From: Burhinus oedicnemus
Taxonomy: Eukaryota > Chordata > Aves > Charadriiformes > Burhinidae
Direction: 5' to 3'
DNA: 64,000 bases
Assembly (NCBI GenBank): GCA_008921705.1
Contig: VFFE01007486.1
Location: forward strand, 1,811,639 to 1,875,638
This document shows positions 12,003-25,596 of the stretch, in pieces. The position numbers and the translations under genes are program-made. The notes under the pieces were generated by a model. The model did no database searches, was not told the origin of the DNA, and saw nothing but the letters and a program-made list of their open reading frames with translations. The number at the start of each line of letters is the position of its first letter. The stretch's first letter is position 1.

Positions 12003-15000
12003 GTACTGCTCTATTTCAGTAGTTCTCTCTGGTTTAACACCTGGCTGTTGCATTTTCTGTCAACCCTTTGGTAGACAACATGGAACATTCACAGAAAGAA
12101 AGTATTCTTTGTAAGGAGGGCACATTAACGTTATCACCAGGAGGTATATTGAGAATTGCTTGCTGGAAGATAAAACTAGAGGAATTCAAGAAGAAATCAA
12201 TGAATTTACCAAGGAAGCTACCTAGCTTTGGATTGAGCTACCTGGTGAAATGGAGTATTTGTGATCTTTGTCTGTCTTCCAGAAAAATGTTAGTTTTGAC
12301 TTGATACATTTTAACCAAGGAAAGGCTACTGGGCTAAACAGATCAATACCTTTGTGAAATACAGTGAAGAAGAACTGCAGAAGGTCAGATTAATTCAGCT
12401 AATTCTACCTTCTGGATTTAAACTCTGTGAATGAACATCGTCCTTTCTGCCCAAAACAGCCGACCGCATGCAGCAGAACCTTTCCAAAGATCAGAACTGG
12501 CTGCAGAAGTCTCTGTGATAGTTCCCTATCAGGAATTGTCATCTCTACTGAGAATTCAAGCTTTCAAACTTTTCTCTTCAATTCAGAGATCTGTTTAGTA
12601 GCCTCTGGCGAAACTTGCTATATAGCGGGAAGATACAGTATGAGTTTTTCACTGGAAAGCCAACAGCGTTGACACACCAGCTTGCATCAAAGAGATTTCG
12701 AGCATGTTTACATATTCAGAAGCGAATGCAGTAAGTGTTTGTATCTGAAATTTCTCTTGCAGAGACTATATGTACAGCATAATTCTAATCATACACAAGA
12801 TTCACAAACAAAATACTAATTACAGTTAGGGTTTGTAGCACGGTCAGCATCAGTATTCTGACTCTCTCAATTACACGGTTTGGTTTCTTAAGACTGCCAA
12901 ATTTGCAGTTTCATAATAACTTTATAGATAAAGCCAAAGACAAGAAAGAGAAAACCACATTAAAATTATCTCCATCCTGGTCCCAGTCATTTCAATGAAG
13001 AAGAGAGACAATCATTACTTTTTTGTGTTAATAAAAAAGGAAAAAAATATGTGCACGAGGAAAGTGGTGAATTTTTCACTTAAAAGCTTTCGGTAACCTC
13101 TATTTTGGGGAAGAAACTAAACTTTGCCTCTGTTGGGAGCAATCAGTGTGTTCTTCTCATTATAACCTCCGAAAAGAAGCCTGCACACAATTAGAACCTC
13201 TTCTGAAATTGTGGTACCAGGATGCACTTGCTTAGAGTACTGAGGGGAAAAAAACCTAAGGTTGGGTACAAAAGTGAGGCTGGAACATAACGCCAGCCTC
13301 TAAGTCACTAGGACAGAAAGCATGGGAAAGAGTAAATGACAGTAAGAGCAGACTGAAAGAAAACAGACTGAAATCAGGATAAGAAACCTAAATGGGGAAA
13401 AAAATAGCGTGACAAAGCAATGACAACCAGAATTTGTGTGGGTGTTTATTTACTATTTACTCTTTTAACATATTTGGCACGTATTTACAGCTTCTATACC
13501 TATGTGATTAAGATTGCACAGAGAATGGAGCTTTTTTAATCTAACTTTAGTTACCTCACTTTCAGAAAGTCCAATACAGACTTCACTAATGGAAAAAACA
13601 AACCAACCAAGGTGACCATAATTACCAGTAGAACAAGTTTTCTATCACCAAGCCCATTACACTAGATTTTCCGACAGGAAACCAACAGGCAGGATTGTAA
13701 TGGGACTTTCCAAGTCAACTCTGTTCCTCCAATACATGCATATACTTTTGAAATGTGTGTTTCTAACATCAATGGGAACAGCTAGCCCCTATGTCGAACA
13801 TGAATTTATGCTGAAAATAAATAAGTTTATCCAGACAACATGCTCACTGAAGAAAAATAACAGTTAAAACTGACAGTTGTAAATGCAAATAAGTAGAATA
13901 ATTCACAGAACCTGAAAAGCAGGCAGGGAGATTTCAAAGACACAATGAAGAGGTAAGTACTGAAATCCCTGGCAAGGGGACCAGAAAGAGAATGGAATAA
14001 ACAAAGAAAATCAGTGCCCATTATTGCCTTTGAAAATCCTCTCCAGGGAGAGCTTAGTAATTTGCACATACCAAATCACCTTTAAACAAAAGCCACCTTC
14101 AGTCAATTTTAAACCTTCTCCTTATTAAAATCCTATTGATTGATCATTCTTCATCTAAATGTCTGACAAGCCAATTTCCATTTTCAAGGAGGGAAATGTT
14201 GGTCTTCTTTTTCAAGCCATAAATCACTCAAACATTCTCTTATCAATTCTCAAATTAGTTAAGTAATACAAATTAATAAGAAAATTAAACAAGGCTGCTT
14301 TCTTTCATGAGTTGTTGTTTCATTGGGTTTTTTTTTTAACTTAACTAATACATTTAATGGTTTCCAGAAACGGATAGGCTCAGTAGTAGTGGCAAATACA
14401 ATATAGTTGGAAATAGCTTTTAGTGATTTGTTAACTCTTTAGGAGTCCTAACTTAGTTGGCCAAAAGTACAGCTGCGTGGTTTGTGCTGACCTCAACAGA
14501 TCAATAAACAAGAGGAGTATAACTTCAGGAAACTGATTAAAGGATCTCACACCATTCTGACATGGGGTAAGATGAGGTGAGATTTAAACCATATTAAATT
14601 AATGACCAAGGTTCAACTTGATTTGCTAACTAACCAAGCCCTAGGATAGAACTACATTATATTATTAAGAAACATATTTTGCAGAATCTTAGGTTATAAT
14701 TAAAGTTACAGCACAGAAGATAATATCTGAAAAGAAATCATTTGCTCTCTAATGTTATATGAAAGATTCAAAAGTGTATTCCATCTGTCATACTTTCATT
14801 ATATGGTAAGTGCTTTAACTGGGGGGGTGGAAGGGAAATTGGCTCCTACTCATCAATCTTCCTGTTGAAAATTATAGGTCACTCTTACTGAAGTCAACTG
14901 CAATGTAAAAACTAAATCTAAATAAGGAAGGCAACAAAATTAATTAATTTTAAGCCCATATTAATGAAAGCACAATATCATTTCAAACCACATGGACAAC

Positions 15001-18000
15001 TAGTTCCAAAACTCTGAGTTTTGTTAACAAACCCTCCCATTCTCCTGACTTTTCTTCTTCCTCTGCTGCTGCAGCACCATCCTCTCCTCACTCCATTGCA
15101 CCAACATTTCTGTGGCAAAAAGCAAGCAAGTAGCCAAGTCTATGCACTGAGATAGGTGACATCACAACCACATACAACTGGATTTTCCACATACAGATCA
15201 CAATGCACTTAACACATTCTGTGTGCTGCTGAAAAAATCTTCTCTAAATTATCAGCATTAGCATTAAAATTAGAGCTTCACTAGGGGGATCAAACCAAGC
15301 TTAAGGTGATGTGACACTTTCAGGACAGGAAAAAATTTCATTAAATTGGCACCATTGTTCTTCCCTATGGTGACAAAAGACATTATTGCCAGTTTTCTCC
15401 AACCGCTATTATACTTGCACATCTGAAAATGAGAGAAAAAGCTTTCCAATTAACTGTTAGTGGCAGCTCTAGTACTTCCACAAGTTTTTCCCATGAGACT
15501 CAAAACTAACCTTGGTCTAAATAACTGACAGTTGCATCTCTATACTCTCTGTAGAATATATGACAACTTACTTTGATATATTGCTTACTGAAAGAAGAAA
15601 CACTATGGAGGAGATTAAAAGAAGAAGTGGTTTTCCCAGTGATTGCCCTATTACTGAAATAGAATAAAAACTTGCAAAGCAGTTGTCACTAGATCAGCAT
15701 TGAGTTCATTTGTTACCATCCAGCTAGACAAGTGGAGTATGATTTCGCAGGGACAAGGAAATTTAATCTACACAGATGAAATGGGGTGGGGAGTACTAAA
15801 AAAATGAAGCATGACTTTGGAGCTGCAACAGCAATGTTTGAATGACACTGAGTTCAGGTAAAATAACAACCTGAGCTCAGGTAAAGGGATGAACATGTTT
15901 TACCAGTGCAAAAAAGGTATGTCATGCTTAAAGTCAAACTTGATATAAGAACCTGCTTCCTAGATGTATCAATAGGATAAAAAAATAATTTATGATTCTT
16001 TCATCTTAATGCTTTTTTGATGTACATATTGGATTTATCATTTTTACAAACAAAATATCAACACAATTTATATCAGCTTAAATTCTCTTAGCACTCATAT
16101 CTAAATACAGATACAGCACTCCTAACTTTGGTGGTTTGGCTGAAATATCGGCACCAAAGTAGAAGTGAAAGGAAAATGGCAATTTTTGTAATATGTGGCT
16201 AAAATACTCTCACCAAACTCCATCCATTACCTGTATACACTTCTACGTATGCTCCAACATTAATGTCTCCATCACACATATTAACTCTAGGAGGTATTTT
16301 CAATGTTTACAAAAGCTATTTTTAGTAAGGTTTATATCAACTACAAAATCAAATAATTGAGAATTTTACATGAAGAAAGATGAAGAAAACCAAAAAACAT
16401 ATTCTGCTTTCTCCCAAAGATACTAGAAAACCATTATAAGCAACCTGCTTTGGAGACCTTGGAGGATAATTGCATGTTAAATCCCCAGATCATTTCAATT
16501 CTTCCTTATTCCTACAGATATACAGTGATAACCATAACGTATGTAGAAGTTTGCCCATATCTTATTGTAGCACATGCACTTATCTAAAGGAGGAGTCTAA
16601 ATACTATATTGTCTTTGAATACATCCTAAATACTGAAACTTGCTGAATAGCAGGGTACATTGTACCTCACTTAGATGCAAGTAGGGTACAATTCAATAAA
16701 TTAATCTCCTGTAAAGTTACAGGGTTGCCATAGCAAAGTATTACACTGATAGGATGCAGAAAATAACTCCTTTCATTATGTCAAACACTTTAAACAAGCA
16801 TATGCCTACACCAAATCCCCTCTCTCTGTCAATAACTGGTTGACTGGCAGCCAACAAAATACTTGCTTGATTGCCAACCTTGTGAATCAGGAATTTTTTA
16901 ATGTAAAATTTAACTATATTGAGTTATTTGACTACAATGATGTCTGATAAAAATTATTCTTCATTTGGGTATAAGCAGTTTGGCAGGGCTTCTTCTAAGC
17001 TCCCAAGGTTTAATTTTCAGTTCTGAAGGCACTAGTGAAATGCACTGAGGGTTCTCAGCCTCAAGTCAAGACTTCTGACTTCATGTCCTAAATTTTCTAG
17101 GTGCATACATAGTTTTGACAAAGGGAAGAACCACATATCTCGGATCTTTGGAGGAAAGAAGGAAAATCAGTCTTCTCACCTGTCTTACATGTATGCAAAA
17201 AGAAAATTGCTGTTGTCTTTGGCCAGGACAGAACTTCTTATTTTCACTAAGCATTAGGAAAGTTTAAAGGAAATCATCTGTTACAGAAAAGATTTTTTGT
17301 AGTACTCTCTTCGTAAGCAATTCTACAAAGAAAAATAATTAAAATATTAATAGGGAATGACATTTTCCATTGCATTCACATCTTCAGAAGACAATTCAGA
17401 AACCCATTTTTTCCCTCATTTGAAAAAAAGTGCAAGAATTTTCTTTCTCTTCTGTGCTTCCTACTCTCTTTCACATTCCCATCCTTATGTTAACCTGCAA
17501 TTTCAAGTAGTGATCTTCAGATGATATCATAATGAAAAAATCCCAAATTAGTTGCTTTGGCTTTGTATAATGGAATTCAGAAGATTGTATTCATTTGATT
17601 TCAGAAAGAACCATTAGCCACTGTATTCTTAAACCATTAAAAGAAAGAACTTGAAATCAAACAATAAATAAACCTAATGCATACCTCTAAGCAGAAAGTA
17701 ATTAAAATAGATAGTAAACATTTGCTTTATTGTTTGTTTTTTCCCCCTAAATTATGATTTTTGCAACAGTACTTTAAATGGCTTTGACTTTAACTGCATT
17801 GCAAAAATGAGATCATATTCATTGTATGCTCTTCATTAACTCAGCTGATGGTGTTTTAATTCCTACAACATACAAAGTCTGATGTTTGTTCTGCAATTTG
17901 ACATAGCTGGTGTGTGTTGAGAATAATTAGCTTCACTACGGCAGAACAAATGATTTCTTTGCAAAGCACACACACCGCTTTTTAACAACGATTATTGGTA

Positions 18001-18604
18001 AACTTCCAAGGTATTTCTTGTCTTACAGAAAAGCAACTATTTCATTTTTAATTAACTTTTCTGTACCCTGATTTCCCGAATGAACTAATAATCCACGTTC
18101 TATCTGATGGTAAATACTTTCAAATATCTAAAAGAAGATGAGAAAGCACGCTTAGCACAAGTGTTATATCTGCTATACTGAAACACTTCAGCATTACTAT
18201 AAACAGTAAATGCAGTTTAAAAGACTAAGGGTTAACCAGAAAGGCAATAGCATGGAATTTCATGACAAACTATTAAACTATGATGATTTTTTGCCTAAGA
18301 CTTCACATAAAAAGCCGAATACCACACCTATAGTTTAGCAAACATATTATCTTAATGTATGTAGGCATCATATAAACAAACAGTTACATTCGCACAAAAA
18401 ATTATTCCACTCATCTATTTTCAGAATTACAACATGGTATCCATGATGTGACCTCTGGAAATGTGCACTTATGTTAAAATGTTACAAACATCAGTACAGG
18501 CCACAGATCAACAAGTGGCAGGAGAAGAACACCCGAAACATCTGTAAAGGCGCACCCCGATACCATTGTGGGTTGATCCAAGGAGCAGTCTGTGCCTGTC
18601 TGGC

Positions 18605-18606
<2 letters not shown>

Positions 18607-18639
<33 letters not shown>
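18607..18639. repeat. (AC)n microsatellite, about 16 units
   Basis: An uninterrupted AC dinucleotide run. Both strands stay open across it, which explains the roughly 100-codon chance ORFs that overlap here. Confidence 0.95.
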
Positions 18640-18642
<3 letters not shown>

Positions 18643-19619
18643 TAATAGAGATGGTGGGGGAACATTGGTTCCACAGACGTCCAGCACCTTGCAGAAGCAG
18701 AGTGCCCGTGGAGTGGTGGGGGCTCCGCACTGATCCATTGCCCAAAGCCTGACACTGGGACCGGTCAGAGTGACAGCCGCATTCTTCCCCCACCTTGGCT
18801 CAGCTGTGCCAAACCCCTGCAGTGCTAACTGAGGCGTGCGTCAGTTAACATTTGAGATGTTTATGTGTGTGTTTGCATGTGTGAGAAGCGTTCCCTGACA
18901 CAGCTCATCCTTCCTTGCTTGGCCCACTAATAAATTGAGCACAAGAGCACCACGTTGCCTAGTGTTCAACTTCTCCTCTCCCCATCACAACATAACCGGA
19001 ACCTTCTCCCAAAATGCCAGCATTTTATGTTCTCCATAATAAAAATAACATTTAGACCTTACTGCATTGCCTAACGCAAAAGAACTAATCCTACAGTCAA
19101 AGAACAACCACCAGAATACATGTCTCATTTCTTACACCCCCCACCCCCAATGATATTTAAGACGTTTTTACAGAAGTAGTATTATTAATCTCTTGCTGTG
19201 GTAAGAGAAAAGAGTAGGTTCCATGAGTTAGACATAGTCATTGGACTCTAGGTCAATTGCACCTCCTTGAATATCACTCAGATGGAAGACAACTGTTACT
19301 GTGATCTTCAAAAAGACATGCAATGTTAATATTGCACCCAGAAATAGTCATTAGGAAGAATTTTGTTTTCTGACTGATAGATAAGAGTATCATCATTATG
19401 GGATACAGCAGTATTCCTAGCTTATTGCCATAAAATTTCAAATTACTTTGGCAAGAACAAGAGAAAAAAAACCCATCAATAAGTAAAGCAAAACTATACC
19501 TAGAACTTAAGAGAGACTTCAAATCTTCTACATAAAGGAACAAAAACACTAGCCTGAGTTAAGGCTAGTAGGTAAACTGATAAATAGTTGCTAATGTTGA
19601 GTTTTAAGCATCCCTACAT

Positions 19620-19738
19620 AAAACTAAAAAAACACCAAACCAAAAACACCCCCCACCAAACAAAAAAACAAAACAAAAAAACCCCAACCACAAAAAAACC
19701 CAAAACACCCAAAAAAAACAACAATAAAACCCAACCCA
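19620..19738. repeat. A/C-only low-complexity block
   Basis: From 19626 to 19724 the + strand consists solely of A and C (99 bases), and with one T the run extends to 19738 without any G. It is made of irregular CAAA, CCAAA and ACCC units rather than a clean microsatellite. The complementary strand is therefore entirely G/T. Confidence 0.9.
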
Positions 19739-22700
19739 GCCCAAACCAAAAAGCACCAAAACCCCAAACCCACCCAGAATATAATCTTGTACTAAGCGCA
19801 ATGATTTACATTTAGCAGACTACAGCTCAAACACCCTGAGTTAGCCTTCCGTAGCAGGTGCAGTCCGGTCTCACAACGTTGAGATGAATTCAACTCCTCA
19901 GCACCTTGGACAGGGTCTTGTGACACCTCAGTGACGTCAACGCTTTCCTGCTTCTATTTTGTTCACTAAGCAGAGCGTGAGGACTTTCTTTGCAGCATAC
20001 TCCTTATTCTTACATGAAAATTTTGCAGGGTTGAAATATATGCAGTAAAACATAGATGAACTGGCATAAACCTGAGGTGACCCATAGCTTGTTTTTTTGA
20101 GTCACATACAGAAACCAAGAGAGAAACTAAGACCGTGCTACACTTTTTTACATACATCGAAGTGTATCTATGCAGAGACACTGTAAAAATATTCCCCTTA
20201 GAACTTTTTAACTCTATTTTACATTCATTAATTAATAAATTAAAACATTATCCTTGAACTGTAGCCCTGTTGTCTTCAGAAGTTAAAGTATTTCTTTTGC
20301 GGTTTCTCTTTGTTAAGTAAGAAGAAATCATGCTACCAAATGAACACAAAATTAAATTGACCATGTGGATGAAATGAACTACATCACACTTGAGAAAAAA
20401 TGATTAAGAATATAATGGTTTTAATGGGGGGGGGAAATCTATACACTTCCATCAAGATGAATGTAATAAAATATTATCAAAGTTGTAAGAAACAAGTTTA
20501 TGGAAAGGTAGGAAAGAAGTCTGAATCAGCACAGTATCCGTAATTTTACCTTTAAAAAAAAGAAGAAAAAAACAGAAGGGTAGAACAAGATTGTTTGCAG
20601 GGTCTTCCCCTGAACCCCTTTGGATGGCAAAATTTTTCCATTTGTCATAAAGAAATTACACATACTTCTAAGATGTTTCAACAAAAAAAGAAGTAATGTT
20701 ATTTCAACACTATGAAACAATTGTGATTTTCTTGAGCCAGTTGAAATTGTTATTCCAAAAGTCAGTATAAACAGAATTAAATTTAAACCTCCAATTATCA
20801 TGTAGATTACACTCAGAAGAGGCATAGGAGAATTTTTGCTGATGTCCGCTGTAAGAAATCAATACAAAACTAAAAGAAGAATATTTATTTTAGAGATGCT
20901 CTTAAAAATAGGTTTAAAAATTACTATTTGGATCCACCTGCAGGCCATTTCAGAAAGATTGCAGCTGAGGGGATGAGACAGCAGGGAAACCCGTTCAAGC
21001 TGATCCAATTTAGATATGCAAATTTTATCTTGTGTGTTTGAAAAGAACATTATGGCACAGCATAATTTGCACCTTGAGTTCCAAAGAATAATATTTCTAA
21101 TCTAATGAAAACATGCCTCCATTGTTCACTTTCCCACTCTCCAGGTTTGGTCCAATCTGCTGCTCTCCCACCCATTTAAAACTGTGTTTTTTCCATATTT
21201 GAAACAATTAACTAACACTATAAGAAAAGTAAAATGAAAATAGAAAGGTATTTATTTTTTTAGTTACCTAAAAAAGGCAATGTTACAAGTGGCTGACAGA
21301 TGTATGATAAAGCCTGTAATAGTAATGGGGCTAATATAAGCCCCACTCTAGGGATGAAATGCTAAATGAAACAACTGAAGTTTAAGATTGCACATTTGAT
21401 ACAGTGCGCTGTTAGCGTATTTTTATCCATCTTGATTGCTCCAAATAGTGATATCTGCTTGATGATAAACTTTTGTAAAAATATACTTTTTTTTTCATCC
21501 AAGTGAGTGGAACAATACCGAGGATTGTTTTGGCCTACACAATTTATCCTTGCAACTATGATCTGTTATTATTTCTTCTGATTCAGCGCTACTATTGAGA
21601 GAGAACAAGACAACAATTCATGAATGTATGTATTATCTTAAAAAGAACTTGGGTAATGGAACTAGCGTTAATGCTGATTACTGTCTAGCTCAACAGCAAT
21701 AATAGGCTCAACGCTTCAGAGCAAATTTTCTTCTTAAAGCTACAGAAGAGGCCCTTATTGTCTTACTTCTAAATATCTATAAAACTTGTGTTACTATAAG
21801 AATAAGAAACAACAGATTTGAGCAAATACGTCTGGGGTAATGTTTAAAAGGAGATTCACAAAGCGCAATGTTTTTTTCCGCAGAGTTTGAGAGCAGTCAT
21901 TGTATTGCTCTTCTTTTTAAAAAAGCTGAACGCTACATTAAAGCCCCCAAATATGTAGAATATCAGATGTTGAATGACAAATGACATATCTGATGTTGTA
22001 AGTGCGTGTACATTCAGAAAGCAAATAGATTTTAAAAGAAATATCTCAAAGATTAAAATACACATAAATGCGTACTGGAGCAAACTAAAATATGTGAAGT
22101 ACAGTACGAAATTATAACTTGTACCTAAGGAACACTTATCAACCTTTCAATTCTATAATTTTAAATCCATAAAGAAACATATTTAAACCACTTAATTCAT
22201 AAAAGTTAAAGTGTAAATTAAAACTTTGCAGTAATTGAAAAAAAACTTGAGTTTCATAAAATTCACATTGCAGATGCGCCTTTAATTTAAAAGTAGCAGA
22301 ATGCAGTTTCACTATGTTAAGCACTGCATTTTGAGGTAAATTCAACCTCTTTATCGAACCCTTTGCACTTCAAACAGGCTCTCCAAGGGTTAGTTGTAAT
22401 ATTCAGCTCAGCCTCTGAACCTTCACCCATGAAGATAACCAAATAATAAGCTCTACTCTGATAAATACTCAGGATCTGACTTGTTCCACAGGCACAAGAC
22501 TTACCTGTTCCTCACTCTCATCCACTCTGGCCACAGTGGTAATAAAATAACCAACACTAGATATTACTGAAGATTACAGTTACAAGTCCTTTAGCTATTA
22601 ACCCAAGTATACTTGATAGTCCCTTAACAAAGGTTAAAAAAATAAAAACAAATGCTTCAAAAGGAAATTGCTTCCAGACCTGCAATACACGGAGTTGGTC

Positions 22701-24687
22701 TGACTGACGGTTTATTAAAAACATAGCTCTCCAACTACAAGTACAAAGTAGGAGAGACGGGTAGCCACAGAAATCTGGAAGCTCGAATTTCTAGGAGTAT
22801 GTCTGCCATCATTATACTGCCTCTTACTTATTTAGCAAAGATCAAAGTAATTTTGTAACATCTACATTTCAAATCTTTATTGTAATGGCACCATAACTAC
22901 AGGTCATGTAAACAAAATGCAATTAGAAGAGGGACTGGCAAATAAATGGTTAATCTGCTGAAAATGGCTTAATTGAGGACTCCTCCTATGCTCTCCATCC
23001 AAAACAATTACTGGAATACACCCAATGCTGATGTTAGTGGGACCTGGCACAGACTCTGAATCAGGAAATCAGCACAGGAAAAGTGCAAGGCCTACGCTTT
23101 GCTATCCAAAATAGAAGAGTCACAAAAATAAGTTTGCAACAGTAAGTTTTAACCATTCTGTTAAACAGTGCAAAAGAATGACACTCAGCCTAGTTCTGAG
23201 GGTGCTGGGCTACCTTGGCTTGTAGGACGATGAATGAGCAGAAGGGGCTCGGCACCAGGCAAGACTGCAGGGTGCTGCACAGGACCTCCATCTAGGGGCA
23301 GTGGGAGGATGCCTGGAAAGGGGATGGTGCACCAGCAATCCTGCAGCTCTCCATCAGATGACAACTGAACATGCAGTATGTTGGAGAGGCTGGACCTTAT
23401 CTTTAACTCTAGAGGAGATACTGCTTTACTGCAAAGTTTTGTATTAACGATAGCTTCATAAAGTATCTTTTTATTTTATGCTTGATTCCAGATTGCTACC
23501 CTAGCCATAGTGGAAGTCTGATAAACATGTGAGGAAAACTGAGAACATTAAAATACTTCAAAATTCATAAAGTCAGACAGAAATGTTCATACTTTGAAAG
23601 GGCACAGAGGAGCTAAGTTGCAAGAGCACTCCATTTGTACAAGGTTAAGAATACGCTTGACATCCCTTTGAGTCAAGAGCACTTAGCCACATAGCTGAAA
23701 TGAGAACTATTGTCATCTCGCTAGCATCCCTCAACTGCCGCCTTCCTCATCTCTGTCCATTAGATTGCTATCTACTGGGACTTCTGTGTTTGTGCTACAG
23801 GATTTTGAACATACAAAATCCTTCAGCTAAATTAAAAAATTTGAAAAATAAAAATGGAAGTGGATTTTTTGTGCATGTTAAACTTTATAAAAGAAGGGAA
23901 AGTTTCAAGACATTTCAGTCAACATTAGGGTTCAGACACTATCAAAATAACACAATACATTCATTCATATAACCTATGAGTTATATTAGCAAAACACGTA
24001 TCTTACTGCGTCACAATTTACATTTCTTCTATTTAGATGCCTCCTTGATATAATTTAGTTTATACAATAATAAGTTAATTCTGTATGGTAATTATATTCA
24101 TCAACATCCTGTTACAATTAACACTTTCCTTTCCTGCTTTAAATAGCCCCCATTTCCTGTTAAATATGCTTTCCAAGAAGACTAGCACATTAACTTCCTC
24201 TATATATTTGTCATTGGGTGAGGAGAGGGTAAGACCCAAGTTTTCAAAACAAATCCTTTGGCCGGAAGCAAACTCCTCAACGGAATAAAAGCGAGGTTAC
24301 TCAAATTCTATTACGTCAAAAGGGGGGGGATCTTTAAAACAGATTTCACAGATCCACATACATATTAGTTAGTGAAAAAAAAATAAAGAAGGGAGGTAAA
24401 TGTACAAGTAGATAGATTTTCATCAATTCCAACTGTATTCTGTGTTCCAACATACCTCATACATAAAAAAGAAAATTCGACAGACAAAAAGTATTTCTAG
24501 ACAAAGCTTTTATTCACTTCAATCATCTTTCTTGTCATTTAAAAATGATCATTTTAAGAGTAAATCCTGAAATCTTTCCTTGAACTCCAGGAGAGAGAGA
24601 CTTCTGCCAGGTTGAAAGACAAACATTTTAATTAGGTAAGTCAAAACTCTTGTTACAGTTATCACTTCTACATTTTACCTGGTTCTT

Positions 24688-24726
24688 AATTCAGAATAGC
24701 TGCTCACCAATTCAGAATGGCTGCTC
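24688..24726. repeat. 21-bp tandem duplication (two copies)
   Basis: AATTCAGAATAGCTGCTC at 24688 is repeated with one change (A to G) at 24709, giving a period of 21 bases. Confidence 0.85.
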
Positions 24727-25281
24727 GCTATTGCCTTTCAAATCTACCAGATTATCCAGGCATGATAGCGCTTGCAGTCCAGTAAATATTTGCAATACGT
24801 TATAGTCTCTGTTTTGGTGATTAACAATCCATAAAGAGATTTTAAGCAAAGCTATCAGTTTAATCTTAGCAGGGCTTTGCACCCAGTATGCCAGATTGAA
24901 TCAGACAGTCTTAGTAGGGAGGCAATGATGCAGCCGCAGCATCTGAACTAAGGCAGCGCATTTTTAAAAACCCAGGGGAGTTACAGCCCCATTTACTCCA
25001 TCTGTGATACACTATGGAGGAAAGTGAAGCAAGGTTTACTATGTATTTATCTACAAAACATGTTGTCAAACAGCTATTTTCAGTACACAAAAGTAAGTAT
25101 AATGTTTGGAATGTATATAAAACATCTGGAACACAATTTTTTCAGCACAAACAAACAATATTTTCCTATTTTGACATGAAGTGCTTTTATGAGTAGCATT
25201 CAGTCACTCCGCATAACTTCTGAGACCAATAGTTTTCATTAGAGCTGACTGTACATTTCTTCAATAGCGGAGCCAGAAAGG

Positions 25282-25596
25282 TATAGAATCATAGAATCAA
25301 AGAATAGTTTGGGTTGGAAGGGACCTTTAAAGGTCATCTAGTCCACCCCCCCTGCAATGAGCCAGGACATCTTCAACTAGATCAGGTTGCTCAGAGCCCC
25401 GTCCAACCTGACCTTGAATGTTTCCAGGGATGGCGCATCTACCACCTCTCTGGGCAACCTGTTCCACTGTTTCGCCACCCTCAGCGTAAAAAATGTCTTC
25501 CTTATATCTAGTCCAAATCTACCCTCTTTTAGTTTAAAACCATTACCCCTTGTCCTATCACAACAAGCCCTGCTAAAAGGTTTGCCCCTTTACAAA
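25282..25596 (-). mobile_element. CR1 LINE, 3'-end fragment (about 315 bp)
   Basis: This is a well-preserved CR1 3' region in reverse orientation. The left end shows the CR1 terminal repeat as TAGAATCATAGAATCA, the complement of the ATTCTATG-type octamers that end avian CR1 elements. It is followed by GGGTTGGAAGGGACC, the CATCTAGTCCA block, CAACCTGACCTTGAATG and the CTCTGGGCAACCTGTTCCA segment. It is a typical 5'-truncated copy with no reverse transcriptase frame left. Its good preservation suggests a younger copy than those at 3.4 and 53.4 kb. Confidence 0.93.

Larger units (their letters stand above)
6851..18606. other. Upstream non-coding sequence, no gene recognised
   Basis: This is AT-rich DNA 5' of the THSD7A promoter. 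The longest open frames are about 60-126 codons and show no domain, no codon bias and no splice-site context. Visible items are a motif-dense segment at 7770-8045 (listed) and a C homopolymer at 11990-12002. I see no interspersed repeat that I can name. Confidence 0.6.
18640..25281. other. Non-coding sequence, no gene recognised
   Basis: AT-rich sequence without recognisable exons. It includes a modestly GC-richer patch at about 18650-18850, an A/C-only low-complexity block near 19.7 kb (listed), another GC-richer patch at 23190-23360 and a 21-bp tandem duplication at 24688 (listed). Confidence 0.6.

Noticed and set aside
18471..18793. Roughly 100-codon ORFs spanning the AC repeat
   Set aside because: A dinucleotide run translates as a TH or CV repeat in any genome and extends chance frames.
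19588..19815. Lysine/proline/asparagine-rich ORF at 19.6-19.8 kb
   Set aside because: It is simply the translation of the A/C-only low-complexity block.
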